DNA of 64,000 nucleotides from Prevotella sp. (GCA_016285055.1 JAEEPZ010000001.1:1-64000), one strand, 5' to 3'. Counted from the first letter of the stretch, positions 36,851-46,129 are shown. The notes: generated by a model not told the origin, from the letters alone. Made by a program: numbers and translations.

Positions 36851-39800
36851 ATGAAGAAGCTTATAAAAAGCCTGTTACTGCTGATGCTGCCAATGGTTGC
36901 CTTGGCAAAAGTGAGCGTGGAAAACCTCAGAGTGGAGAACCTCGTGGAGCCGTTGGGCATCGGCACGGCGACGCCGCACTTCTCGTGGATCATCACCAGC
37001 GATGAGCGCGACGTGGTGCAGACGGCCTACCACCTCATTGTCAGCAACGGCGACAAAGAGGTGTGGAACAGCGGCGTGGTCAACAGTGCCCAACAGCTAT
37101 GGATAGTCTACGGCGGCACACCCCTACGCTCGGCCACTCACCTGACATGGCGCGTCAAGGTGACGACGAACAAAGGTGAGACGGAGTGGAGCGCCCCGCA
37201 GCGCTTCAGCATCGGCCTGCTGACCGAAAGCCAGTGGGGCGGACGGTGGATAGGACTGGAACAGCTGCAGGAGGGCGAGGTCAGCGGAGAGGTGCACAGC
37301 CGCCTGGCAGCACGCTACCTGCGGCAGACATTCCGCCTGAACGGTAAGCCGGTGAAACGCGCCACGGCCTACGTCACCGGTCTCGGCTTCTACCGGCTCT
37401 TCGTCGGCGAAACGGAGGTGGGCGCCGACGATGTGCTGAAGCCCGCACCCTCGGATTACCGCAAGACCATCTACTACAACACCTACGACGTCACCGACTG
37501 CATGGCCGACAGTTTTGCTGTAGGCATCATCCTCGGCAACGGCAAATATTTTGCTCCCCGTCAGGACAAGCCCTACAAGAACACCACCTTCGGTCTGCCG
37601 AAATGCCGCATGAACATCATCGTGGAGTATGCCGACGGCACCACGCAGCGATTGGCGACCGACGAGAAATGGCGCATCACCGCCAGCGGCCCCATCTGTG
37701 CCAACAACGAGTACGACGGCGAGGAATACGATGCCCGCCGCGAGCTCACCGGCTGGCTCACCACCGGCTACGACGACAGCGCCTGGCTTCCCGCACAGCG
37801 CACCGCCATCCCACAAGGCACGCTGACAGCCCAGATGATGAGTCCTATGAATCCCATAAGACCTATAAGTCCTATAAGACCCATAAGTCCCATAAGTCCC
37901 ATAAGACCCACCACCTACGACTTCGGCCAAAACATGGCGGGCTGGGTGAGCTTCCTGCCCACTGGCCGCGAGGGCGACACCATCCGTGTGCGATACGCTG
38001 AGCGCCTCAACGACGACGGCACCCTCTATACCGACAACCTGCGCAACGCCCGCTCAGAAGACATCTACGTTTGCAACGGCCATGAGGCAGCGCCGTGGCG
38101 TCCGTCTTTCGTCTACCACGGCTTCCGCTACGCAGAGATTAGCGGCCCAGCCAAGGACATCAAAGCCTGGCCCGTCAGTGACCGTATGGAGCAGACGGGC
38201 ACCTTCGTGTGCAGCGACACCATCCTGAACAAAGTGGTGGAGGCTGCCCGCTGGGGCATCATGTCTAACTACAAGGGAATGCCCGTGGACTGTCCGCAGC
38301 GCAACGAGCGCCAGCCGTGGCTCGGCGACCGCACCGTAGGCGCCCTGGGCGAGAGCTTCCTCTTCGACAACGAGCGGCTGTACACCAAGTGGATGCGCGA
38401 CATCTGCGAGAGCCAGCGCGCCGACGGTGTCTTCAGCGACGTGGCACCCGCCTTCTGGAACTACTACAACGACGATGTGACCTGGCCCGCCGCACTGCCG
38501 TTTATCTGCGACATGCTCTACCGGCAGTACGGCAACACGCAGCCCATCATCGACAGCTATCCGCATATCAAGCTGTGGCTTAGCCATTTGCTCAGCGAGG
38601 GTCTGCGCGACGGCCTCATCACGAAAGACAAATACGGCGACTGGTGTATGCCCCCTGAGAAGCTGGAACTCATACACAGCCAAGACCCTGCGCGGCAGAC
38701 CGACGGCACGCTCATCGCCACGGCCTACACCATCCGCAGCCTGCAGCTGATGGAGCAGTTTGCGCAGATGCAGCAACTGGATGAGGCAGGCTATTGGCGC
38801 CAGCAGCGAAAACAGCTGACGGAAGCCTTCAACCGCCGCTTCCTACACGTAAAGACAGGCAGCAGCCCGCGCCCTGGCCACACGCTCTTCCCCGACAGCA
38901 CTTTCTATGACAACAACACCGCCACGGCCAACCTCTTGCCGGTGGCCTTCGGCATCGTGCCGCCAGAGCATAAGGACGAGGTGATGAAGAACGTGGTGAA
39001 GAAAATCTTTGAGGACGACAAAGGCCACATCACCAGCGGTGTCATCGGCATCTCGTGGCTGATGCGCACGCTGTCGGAAAACGGCTACCCCGACGTGGCC
39101 TTCCACCTGGCCACACAGAAGACCTACCCGTCATGGGGCTACATGACAGAGAACGGTGCCACCACCATCTGGGAGCTGTGGAACGGCGACAAGGCCAACC
39201 CCGCCATGAACAGCGGCAACCACGTGATGCTGCTCGGCGACCTGCTGACCTGGTGCTTTGAGTCACTTGCAGGCATCAAAGGCTCCTCCGTAGGCAGAGG
39301 CACCGCCTCTGCAATAACGCTTTCCCCTGACTTCACCATCCAAGACTGCTTCAACGTCGACGCCACCTACCGCACCCCCTACGGCCTCATCGTCAGCAAA
39401 TGGAAGAAGACGCTGCAACAGCTGCACTGGGAGGTCACCATCCCCTGCAACACCCGCGCCACCGTCGTCCTTCCCTCAGGCGAGCAGCGCGAGATAGGCT
39501 CCGGCAGCTACACCTTCGACGTGCCCATCGCCACCAGCGACGAGCGCATCGTGAAGGACGAGTTCCTCTACGAGACGGCAACCTTCGCATCGCCGCACGC
39601 CGCCACCATCGTGGAGACACGCCGCGGCGACCTTGTGGCAGCCTATTTCGGCGGCACCTACGAGCGCAACCCCGACTGCTGCATCTGGGTGAATATCAAG
39701 AAGAAAGGAAAAGGCGAATGGAGCGTCCCCATCCTCGCTGCCGACGGCATGGTGGACGGCGAGAAGACGGCCTGCTGGAACCCTGTGCTGACAGAGATGC

Positions 39801-40558
39801 CCAACGGCGAGCTGTGGCTCTTCTACAAGGTGGGAAAGAGCGTAGCCGACTGGACGGGCTGGCTGACAAAGTCGAAGGACGGCGGACGCACATGGAGCAA
39901 GGGCGAGCGGCTGCCCGACGGATTCCTCGGACCCATCAAGAACAAGCCTTTGCTGTTGAACGGCAAGCTGCTGTGCGGCTCTTCAACCGAAGGCAAAGGC
40001 TGGCGGTTCCATGTAGAGATCTACGACCTGAAGACCAAAAAATGGCAATACGTAGGGCCTGTTGAGTCGACGCTGGCCACACCGACGGTGCAGCCCGACA
40101 CGCTGACGCCGATAGACTGCATACAGCCGTCGTTCCTGCAACTGAAAGACGGGCGGCTGCAGGTGCTGATGCGTACCCGCAACGGCAAACTGGCCACCTC
40201 GTTCAGCAGCGACGAGGGCCAGACATGGACGCCCGTGACCCTGACTGATGTGCCCAACAACCAGAGCGGCACCGACGCTGTGACGTTGCATGACGGTCGT
40301 CATGTGCTCATCTACAACAACTTCGAGACGCTGCCCGGCACGAAGAAAGGCCCCCGCACGCCGCTCAGCCTCGCCATCTCCGACGATGACGGCAAGACCT
40401 GGCGCCATATCCTCACATTAGAGGACTCGCCCGTAGGCCAGTATTCCTACCCCGCCATCATCGAGGGCCGCGACGGCACCCTCCACATGGTCTACACATG
40501 GCGGCGTAAGCGCGTGGCGTACAAACAGGTGATATTACCTACTACCAATAACCGTTAA
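36851..40558 (+). CDS. GH78 alpha-L-rhamnosidase fused to a sialidase-like propeller
   Basis: Two-enzyme protein of 1235 residues with a signal peptide (VALAK or thereabouts). Residues to about 870 are GH78: ENLRVENLVEPLGIGTATPHFSW, GMPVDCPQRNERQPWLGDR and ADGVFSDVAPAF with the expected acidic residues, and ENGATTIWELWNG. From about 900 the protein is a BNR-type beta-propeller: SPHAATIVETRRGDLVAAYFGG, then Asp-box repeats SKDGGRTWSKG, SSDEGQTWTPV and SDDDGKTWRHI. That part may be a second glycosidase or lyase, or only a binding module. A PIRPISP array lies in the GH78 half (about 329-353). The stop codon sits inside a palindrome. Confidence 0.9.
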   Translation: MKKLIKSLLLLMLPMVALAKVSVENLRVENLVEPLGIGTATPHFSWIITSDERDVVQTAYHLIVSNGDKEVWNSGVVNSAQQLWIVYGGTPLRSATHLTWRVKVTTNKGETEWSAPQRFSIGLLTESQWGGRWIGLEQLQEGEVSGEVHSRLAARYLRQTFRLNGKPVKRATAYVTGLGFYRLFVGETEVGADDVLKPAPSDYRKTIYYNTYDVTDCMADSFAVGIILGNGKYFAPRQDKPYKNTTFGLPKCRMNIIVEYADGTTQRLATDEKWRITASGPICANNEYDGEEYDARRELTGWLTTGYDDSAWLPAQRTAIPQGTLTAQMMSPMNPIRPISPIRPISPISPIRPTTYDFGQNMAGWVSFLPTGREGDTIRVRYAERLNDDGTLYTDNLRNARSEDIYVCNGHEAAPWRPSFVYHGFRYAEISGPAKDIKAWPVSDRMEQTGTFVCSDTILNKVVEAARWGIMSNYKGMPVDCPQRNERQPWLGDRTVGALGESFLFDNERLYTKWMRDICESQRADGVFSDVAPAFWNYYNDDVTWPAALPFICDMLYRQYGNTQPIIDSYPHIKLWLSHLLSEGLRDGLITKDKYGDWCMPPEKLELIHSQDPARQTDGTLIATAYTIRSLQLMEQFAQMQQLDEAGYWRQQRKQLTEAFNRRFLHVKTGSSPRPGHTLFPDSTFYDNNTATANLLPVAFGIVPPEHKDEVMKNVVKKIFEDDKGHITSGVIGISWLMRTLSENGYPDVAFHLATQKTYPSWGYMTENGATTIWELWNGDKANPAMNSGNHVMLLGDLLTWCFESLAGIKGSSVGRGTASAITLSPDFTIQDCFNVDATYRTPYGLIVSKWKKTLQQLHWEVTIPCNTRATVVLPSGEQREIGSGSYTFDVPIATSDERIVKDEFLYETATFASPHAATIVETRRGDLVAAYFGGTYERNPDCCIWVNIKKKGKGEWSVPILAADGMVDGEKTACWNPVLTEMPNGELWLFYKVGKSVADWTGWLTKSKDGGRTWSKGERLPDGFLGPIKNKPLLLNGKLLCGSSTEGKGWRFHVEIYDLKTKKWQYVGPVESTLATPTVQPDTLTPIDCIQPSFLQLKDGRLQVLMRTRNGKLATSFSSDEGQTWTPVTLTDVPNNQSGTDAVTLHDGRHVLIYNNFETLPGTKKGPRTPLSLAISDDDGKTWRHILTLEDSPVGQYSYPAIIEGRDGTLHMVYTWRRKRVAYKQVILPTTNNR
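37835..37908 (+). repeat. In-frame 9-bp repeat array inside GH78
   Basis: About eight units of the CCTATAAGN family, read as SPM, NPI, RPI and SPI, between AQMM and TTYDFGQNMAG. Same reading frame as the array at 33134, opposite coding sense to that at 58327. Confidence 0.9.
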
Positions 40559-40603
40559 CGGTTATTGGTTAACGGTTATTGGTTATTGTTTAACGGTTAT
40601 TGT
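40545..40603. terminator. Palindromic array between convergent genes, overlapping a stop codon
   Basis: CCAATAACCGTT followed at once by its complement (40545-40568) forms a 24-bp perfect palindrome that contains the last three codons and the TAA of the GH78 fusion. AACGGTTATTG recurs twice more to 40600. It ends next to the stop of the OPT gene and may stop transcription from both sides. Confidence 0.6.
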
Positions 40604-42580
40604 TTATTTTACCTTCGTGGCGCGGATGAAGTAAAGGATAAGCAGGACGTAGGCTATCAGGGCCAATACTTCCGACAGCGGATTCATCATCCACGACTCA
40701 CTGATGAAGTTCAGGTTGCCGAAGCGCATCAGGGCACTGATGACACCCATCAAGGCTCCGCCGGCAATGAAGCCAGAGGCGATGAGCGTGCCACGCTCGC
40801 CGCGTGCCTCGTTCACGGCCTTGTCCTTCGAGCGCGTCGTTACATACCAGCTGATGGCACCGCCCACGACGAGCGGGGTGTTCAGCTCCAAGGGGATGAA
40901 CATGCCCAGGGCCACGGCCAGGGCGGGCATCTTGCAGAAATTGATGATCAGTGCCAGCGCAGCACCGATGGCGTAGAGCAGCCAGGGAGCGCCCTCACCG
41001 CTCATCACAGGGTCGATGACGGCAGCCATGGCGTTAGCCTGCGGTGCCGAGAGCTGTCCGCTGGTGAAGCCGTAGGTCTCGTTGAGCAGCATGATGACGC
41101 CGCCAACGGTCAATGCCGAGACGAGCGTGCCGAGGAATTTCCACGACTCCTGCTTCTTCGGCGTCGTACCCAGCCAGTAGCCAATCTTCAGGTCGGTGAT
41201 AAACGCGCCGGCCATCGACAGTGCCGTGCACACCACGCCGCCCATGATGAGCGCTGCCACCATGCCGCTGGTGCCGCTGAGGCCCACAGCCGACAGCACG
41301 ACGGAGGCGAGGATGAGCGTCATCAGCGTCATGCCGGACACAGGATTAGAGCCCACAATGGCGATGGCATTGGCCGCCACCGTGGTAAACAGAAACGCGA
41401 TGAACGTCACCACGAGGATGGCCACCACGGCAAACATCAGGTTGTGCATCACACCGAGCCAGAAGAAGATGAACGACACCAGCAGCGCCACGATGGCTGC
41501 AATAGCGATGAACTTAAAGGACAAGTCTTTCTGCGTACGCTGAGTCACCGCCTCAGCCGAAGCGCTGCCCTTCAGCTCCTTGCCCGCCAAAGAGACGGCG
41601 CTCTTGATGATGCCCCACGACTTCACGATGCCGATGATGCCGGCCATGGCGATGCCGCCGATGCCTATCGAGCGGGCGTATGTCTTGAAAATCATTTCGG
41701 GCGACATCTCGCCGACGGTCTGCGACACGCTGACACCGCCGATGTTCAGCACCGTGTCGTGAAACAGCAGCGACATGCCCGGCACGATGAGCCACCAGAC
41801 AGCCAGCGAGCCCAAGCAGATGAACAGCGCATACTTCAGGCCGATGATATAGCCCAGACCGAGTACGGCGGCGCCAGTGTTCAACTTGAACAGCAGTTTC
41901 GTCTTCTCCACCACGACGTCGTAGCCATTGATGATGTTTGTCGTCACCACCTCGTTCCACCAGCCGAAAGTGGCCACGATGAAGTCGTACAAGCCGCCGA
42001 TGAGTCCTGCGAGGATGAGGGGCTTGGCCTGGTCGCCGCCCTTTGCTCCGCTCACCAGCACCTGTGTCGTTGCAGTGGCTTCGGGGAAGGGATATTTGCC
42101 GTGCATGTCCTTCACGAAATACTTGCGGAAGGGGATGAGGAACAGGATGCCGAGGATGCCACCCAAGGCCGAGGCCATAAACACCTGCAGGAACGAGGCC
42201 GACATCTCTTCACCGTACTTTGCCTGAAGGATGTAGATGGCAGGCAGGGTGAAGATGGCTCCGGCCACGACGGCTCCCGAGCAGGCGCCGATGCTCTGTA
42301 TGATGACGTTCTCGCCCAGTGCTTTGTTGCGCTTGGCGGCGGTGCTCACGCCGACGGCGATGATGGCAATGGGAATGGCGGCTTCGAACACCTGGCCCAC
42401 CTTCAGGCCTAAATAGGCAGCGGCGGCCGAGAAAAGCATGGCCATCAGCACGCCCCACGTCACCGACCACGTATTCACCTCGGGATACTGACCGCGCGGT
42501 GACATCAGCGGTTCGTATTCCTCTCCTTCTTTCAGCTCGCGGAACGCATTCTCCGGCAGCTGGGTCTTGATTTCTTCCAT
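40604..42580 (-). CDS. OPT-family oligopeptide transporter
   Basis: Inner-membrane transporter, 658 residues with about 15-16 hydrophobic segments. The N-terminus (YPEVNTWSVTWGVLMAMLFSAAAAYLGLKVGQVFEAAIP) is typical of bacterial OPT proteins, and NPVSGMT is also typical. Substrates are probably short peptides or metal-peptide complexes. The gene is 3'-adjacent to a repeat cassette and separated from the esterase gene by it. Confidence 0.93.
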   Translation of the reverse strand: MEEIKTQLPENAFRELKEGEEYEPLMSPRGQYPEVNTWSVTWGVLMAMLFSAAAAYLGLKVGQVFEAAIPIAIIAVGVSTAAKRNKALGENVIIQSIGACSGAVVAGAIFTLPAIYILQAKYGEEMSASFLQVFMASALGGILGILFLIPFRKYFVKDMHGKYPFPEATATTQVLVSGAKGGDQAKPLILAGLIGGLYDFIVATFGWWNEVVTTNIINGYDVVVEKTKLLFKLNTGAAVLGLGYIIGLKYALFICLGSLAVWWLIVPGMSLLFHDTVLNIGGVSVSQTVGEMSPEMIFKTYARSIGIGGIAMAGIIGIVKSWGIIKSAVSLAGKELKGSASAEAVTQRTQKDLSFKFIAIAAIVALLVSFIFFWLGVMHNLMFAVVAILVVTFIAFLFTTVAANAIAIVGSNPVSGMTLMTLILASVVLSAVGLSGTSGMVAALIMGGVVCTALSMAGAFITDLKIGYWLGTTPKKQESWKFLGTLVSALTVGGVIMLLNETYGFTSGQLSAPQANAMAAVIDPVMSGEGAPWLLYAIGAALALIINFCKMPALAVALGMFIPLELNTPLVVGGAISWYVTTRSKDKAVNEARGERGTLIASGFIAGGALMGVISALMRFGNLNFISESWMMNPLSEVLALIAYVLLILYFIRATKVK

Positions 42581-42589
42581 ATCAAAAGT

Positions 42590-42816
42590 TTAGATTATTT
42601 CTGTGAACGTTGGCTTCGCTCTGTGAAGAACTTTCAGGAGTTAAAGGAGTTAAAGGAGTTAAAGGAGTTAAAGACAAATGACTCTCCATGAAAAGCCTTT
42701 GTCTCTTGGTTGAAATCCATAGCAAAGCTATTGTCTTTAACTCCTTTAACTCCCTTAACTCCTTTAACTCCAAAACTTGCGAAAGTTGAATTAGATTATT
42801 TCTGTGAACGTTGGCT
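42590..42816. repeat. Repeat cassette bounded by 26-bp direct repeats
   Basis: TTAGATTATTTCTGTGAACG and the next 6 nt occur identically at 42590-42615 and 42791-42816. The right copy includes the last codons and the TAA of the esterase gene. Between them lie 175 bp: a purine array (TTAAAGGAG units, about 42636-42674) and its complementary array (CTTTAACTC, about 42733-42770). The copy of the gene's 3' end on the far side suggests insertion or duplication at this spot. Confidence 0.88.
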
Positions 42817-44376
42817 CTCTGTCTCTTTACGCTTCCACTTGTAGTAGCGGTCCACGAAGTCTATCTGTTCGCGGTTGGGCACCATGATGAGCGAGGCACC
42901 GTTGCTGAACTGCATCGTAGTGGCTTTGTCCTTGTCAAACGACGGCCAGTAAGGCAGGCCCTTGCCGTTGGGGTTGCCCGTCTTGGCGAAGTTCACCCAA
43001 TACTGCTGGATGATTTCGGCCACAGCAGCCTCATGCGGATATTTGTCGGGCTGTGAGAGAAACTCATTGTTCAGATACATGATGTCATCGGCATGGGCCA
43101 CACCCTTGCGATGCGGGTCACGTGAGAAACTGCGCGTCGACGGCTGAGCCAGATAGGCAGCGTAGGCCTTGCTCTTGCCCGTCTGCGACTGCAGGCTCAC
43201 CCATGCGAATGACGGCCAGGCAAAGCCCATGTCACGAAACGCATCAGCATGGCCGTGCCAGGCCTCGTCGTTGGTGTTGCCGGGATAAACCTTCAGAGCC
43301 TCGTCGGCATAATCGCCGAAGATATGACGCACCTGCTTCTGATAGTCCTCTGCCTTGATGTTGCCAGGAGTAAAGAGGGCACCCTCGTCGCTGTTGGTCA
43401 TCACGATGACGGGCACGTCGTTATATTCGCCACGCTCATAGAGACGGTACTGGTCGTCGCAGATGACATAGCCGTCGACGCAAGGCCAAAAGCCTGCGAA
43501 ACCCACATTGCCGTCGCAGAGTGCCATTGCATCCATCTTGCGCATCTGCTTGATGTTCTTCTTCTTTAAGTGTTTCTGGAAGGCGAGGCCCTGCTGTTCG
43601 GCACCTTTCTGCGAGGCATCCAGGCCCAAGCTGCGCGGCTGGTCGCTCCAAGGGGCGAATGAGCCGCCGCTATGGCTGATGACAGCGCGGAAAAGGCCCT
43701 TGGCCAAGGGCGAGGCGCAAAGCATGCTGCAGCTGATGGCACCTGCCGACTCGCCGAAGATGGTCACCTTCGTGGGGTCGCCGCCGAAGTTTGCGATATT
43801 GCGCTGCACCCACTGCAGGGCGTAGATCTGATCCAGCAGGCCATAGTTGCCAGAGTGTCCGTCGGGCGATTCCTTGGTAAGCTCCGGATGCGCCATGAAG
43901 CCTAAGGCGCCTGTGCGGTACTCGATGCTGACGATGACCACGCCGCGACGGGCCAGACTCGTCCACAGGTCGCCGCCATACCATTCCGACTGGAATCCGC
44001 CGCCGTGAATCCACACCATCACGGGCAGGCGGTCGGTGGCAGACTTCGCTGGCGTAGCGATACCGAGATACAGACAGTCCTCGCTCATCCTGTCTGCCGT
44101 GCGCCCAGGACGGGTGGGCTGTGGCGGAAGCGGCCCGAACTGATTGCAAACTCTCACGCCCTCCCATGCCTTAGCGGGTTGCGGAGCCTTCCAGCGCAGG
44201 TCGCCCACAGGCGGTGCAGCGTATGGGATAGCGCGATAGACAGCCAGGTCACTGCCGTCAAGGATTCCTTCCACTTCGCCCGTTTCCACGTGCGTTCTCG
44301 TCAGCGGCTGCTGAGCTGCCACTGTCACACCCATCAGTAGCACCAAAGCTACCATCAACCATTGTCTCTGTTTCAT
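42796..44376 (-). CDS. Type B carboxylesterase
   Basis: Secreted alpha/beta-hydrolase of 526 residues, signal peptide ending VTVAAQQ. Catalytic set: oxyanion WIHGGGFQSEWYGG, nucleophile VTIFGESAGAIS (Ser), acid in NSDEGALF (Glu) and base in GVAHADDIMYL (His). Probably removes acyl groups from plant polysaccharides or small esters. ATG at 44376 (MKQRQWLMVAL) chosen. The C-terminal codons lie in the 26-bp direct repeat. Confidence 0.93.
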   Translation of the reverse strand: MKQRQWLMVALVLLMGVTVAAQQPLTRTHVETGEVEGILDGSDLAVYRAIPYAAPPVGDLRWKAPQPAKAWEGVRVCNQFGPLPPQPTRPGRTADRMSEDCLYLGIATPAKSATDRLPVMVWIHGGGFQSEWYGGDLWTSLARRGVVIVSIEYRTGALGFMAHPELTKESPDGHSGNYGLLDQIYALQWVQRNIANFGGDPTKVTIFGESAGAISCSMLCASPLAKGLFRAVISHSGGSFAPWSDQPRSLGLDASQKGAEQQGLAFQKHLKKKNIKQMRKMDAMALCDGNVGFAGFWPCVDGYVICDDQYRLYERGEYNDVPVIVMTNSDEGALFTPGNIKAEDYQKQVRHIFGDYADEALKVYPGNTNDEAWHGHADAFRDMGFAWPSFAWVSLQSQTGKSKAYAAYLAQPSTRSFSRDPHRKGVAHADDIMYLNNEFLSQPDKYPHEAAVAEIIQQYWVNFAKTGNPNGKGLPYWPSFDKDKATTMQFSNGASLIMVPNREQIDFVDRYYKWKRKETESQRSQK

Positions 44377-44407
44377 AGGTCGCAAAGATTCGATGTTTGT
44401 TTGGGTG

Positions 44408-44415
44408 CAAAGTTA
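44408..44415 (-). promoter_or_regulatory. Putative -7 element of the carboxylesterase gene
   Basis: TAACTTTG on the minus strand, 32 nt upstream of the start. Confidence 0.5.
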
Positions 44416-44751
44416 CAACATTCTCATGTTCTTTGGGGTTGAGCGACTATTAAATATTCTTAATTGTTAGTTGTATGCGTTGCCTGAACGGCGCCGCTCG
44501 GCTCTGCCACTTGGCTCATCCAAGAACGCAAATATCCGCAATAAAACGCAAATGTTCGAGCTGTGAGGTTGGAATAAGACATAGTTACGTCGCTATCTAT
44601 GTGAGTTGATACCGCTACGCGGCCTGAGAAAAAACAAATAAAAACAAATAAAAACAAGAAAAACAAATTGGGAAAAAGGTTATCACCTTGACCGCCGCAG
44701 GGACCACGTGAGGCACTCCCCTCTTGAACCCTGCCCTTACGTGGAGGGGCA

Positions 44752-44987
44752 GGGGTGGGGTCTGTAATGTCAGTAATTTCCTGTCAGCGAAGAGTGGGGG
44801 CGAAGAAGTTTCAGCGAAGAGTGGGGGCGAAGAGTGGGCTGCAAAGAAGTGGCAGCAATGAAGTGGCAGCAATGAAGTGGCAGCAAAGAAGTGGCAGCAA
44901 AGAAGTGGCAGCAAAGAAGTGGCAGCAAAGAAGTGGCAGCAAAGAAGTGGCAGCAAAGAATATTACAGACATTACAGACCCCACCCC
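44752..44987. repeat. 14-bp tandem array between 20-bp inverted repeats
   Basis: GGGGTGGGGTCTGTAATGTC (44752-44771) is the exact complement of 44968-44987. Inside are nine units of about 14 bp (GCAGCAAAGAAGTG; two copies have AATG), 44838-44963. The last unit degenerates as it meets the right arm. Confidence 0.92.
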
Positions 44988-45172
44988 CAACCCCTCCCCT
45001 TGAAGGGAGGGGATGGCTGCGCATTGAGCTACGCGAAGGGCAAGGCGCAGGGAAAAGTCCCGAAGGGACGACAGAACTCGGGTAATGAACTGACCTGTTT
45101 CGCGCCATAACTATGTCAATCCATCCGTACAGCATGTGTCTTTTTGCCATCAGGGGCTTTTATGCAAAAGTT

Positions 45173-45263
45173 TCCTGCCGAGAAACCTTTGGTTTCCTGC
45201 CGAGAAACCGATGGTTTCTCGGCAGGAAACTTTTAAAACCCATGTTGCCTTGAAACTGCAGGA
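45173..45263. repeat. Dispersed palindromic repeat, copy 2
   Basis: 45191-45263 matches 1-73 with one mismatch. Here the 18-bp arms (45193-45210 and 45214-45231) are perfect, and an extra half-copy (GTTTCCTGCCGAGAAACC) lies at 45173-45190, giving three arms in a row. Confidence 0.9.
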
Positions 45264-45601
45264 TTCTCACATGGGTGGAAATCCATAGAAAAGCTATTGT
45301 CCCAAATTGTTTTTATTTGTTTTTCTTGTTTTTATTTGTTTTTTCTAAATCCGCTTAGCGGAACAAACTGACCTAATTAGCGACGTAACCATGTCATCAT
45401 TCCATCCGCGCAGCACGGAATAATGCAGACCCCACCACTCGCTCGGCCGCACTCGACTAAAGGTCGCTTGCTACCGAAGGGGCGCAAGAAGGACGCTTGT
45501 AAGGCAAGAACCCCTCCCCGTAAGGGCAGGGGTCAGGAGGGGAGGGCTGCGCATTGAGCTACGCGGCGGGCAAGGTGATAGCTGATTACTAAACGAGTTA
45601 C

Positions 45602-46129
45602 TTACTGCTCTGGCTTCATCACATCGTGGCACTTCACCGTGTACTGCTTGGCGAGCCTGTAAGGTGCTGTAGCGCGTATGTCTTCTGCGCTGGCACCGAA
45701 GGCGACGGTGTAACTGCCGGGCGCTGCCTCCCATGCCTGCGTGGCCTCGTTATAAGAAGCCAGGTCGTAGAGAGAGACTGGCATGGTGAATGTCTCGCTC
45801 TGGTTGGGCTGCAACTCGCGCGTCTTGGCAAAAGCCTTCAGCTCGCAGGCAGGCTTCTCTAAGCCGCCGGCGGGGGCGCTGACGTATAGCTCGACGACCT
45901 CCTTGCCTGCCCTCTGGCCAGTGTTGGTGACGGTGACAGAGGCGATGAGACCCTCCTTCGTTGCTTTCACCACGGGCTTGCCGGTCAGCACGTCGGCCAC
46001 TGAGTAGCCGCCCTCCTGTCCCGGTTGCCAGGCGAGGAGGATGGCATCGGGCATGGCCTTCCACGATGCGGTCTCGATGACATTGCCCATGTTGAGCACG
46101 ACGACGGGCTTGCCTGCCAGATGGAAAGC
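45602..46129 (-). pseudogene. Remnant of a GH3 beta-glucosidase
   Basis: The frame reads [22 protein letters not shown] then [25 protein letters not shown], the familiar C-terminal GH3 block. It jumps directly to [22 protein letters not shown], the Fn3-like terminal domain. The segment normally between them (NPSGKLP to GYGLSYT) is missing, and a stop precedes FHL. So both the N-terminal catalytic part and an internal piece are lost. The Fn3-like part is otherwise open to its normal end. Confidence 0.85.

Larger units (their letters stand above)
44386..45601. other. 1.2-kb gene-free region of nested repeats
   Basis: No credible gene. Besides the cassettes at 44752 and 45173 it has AAAACAAATAAAAACAAG stretches (about 44633-44660) with an inverted partner near 45309-45345 and a third at 48472-48500. 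The CTGCGCATTGAGCTACGCG word occurs at 45015-45035 and 45545-45565 (21 nt identical) next to CCCCTCCCC runs. GAACTGACCTG/AAACTGACCTA with a following CATCCG-N-CAGCA motif occurs twice (about 45087-45135 and 45366-45418). This looks like decayed, repeatedly duplicated DNA. Confidence 0.7.

Noticed and set aside
40565..42412. 615-codon open frame opposite the OPT transporter
   Set aside because: The OPT protein on the other strand is convincing; this frame is His/Arg/Glu rich without domains.
44838..44963. CRISPR array
   Set aside because: The 14-bp units are contiguous with no unique spacers and no cas genes are near.
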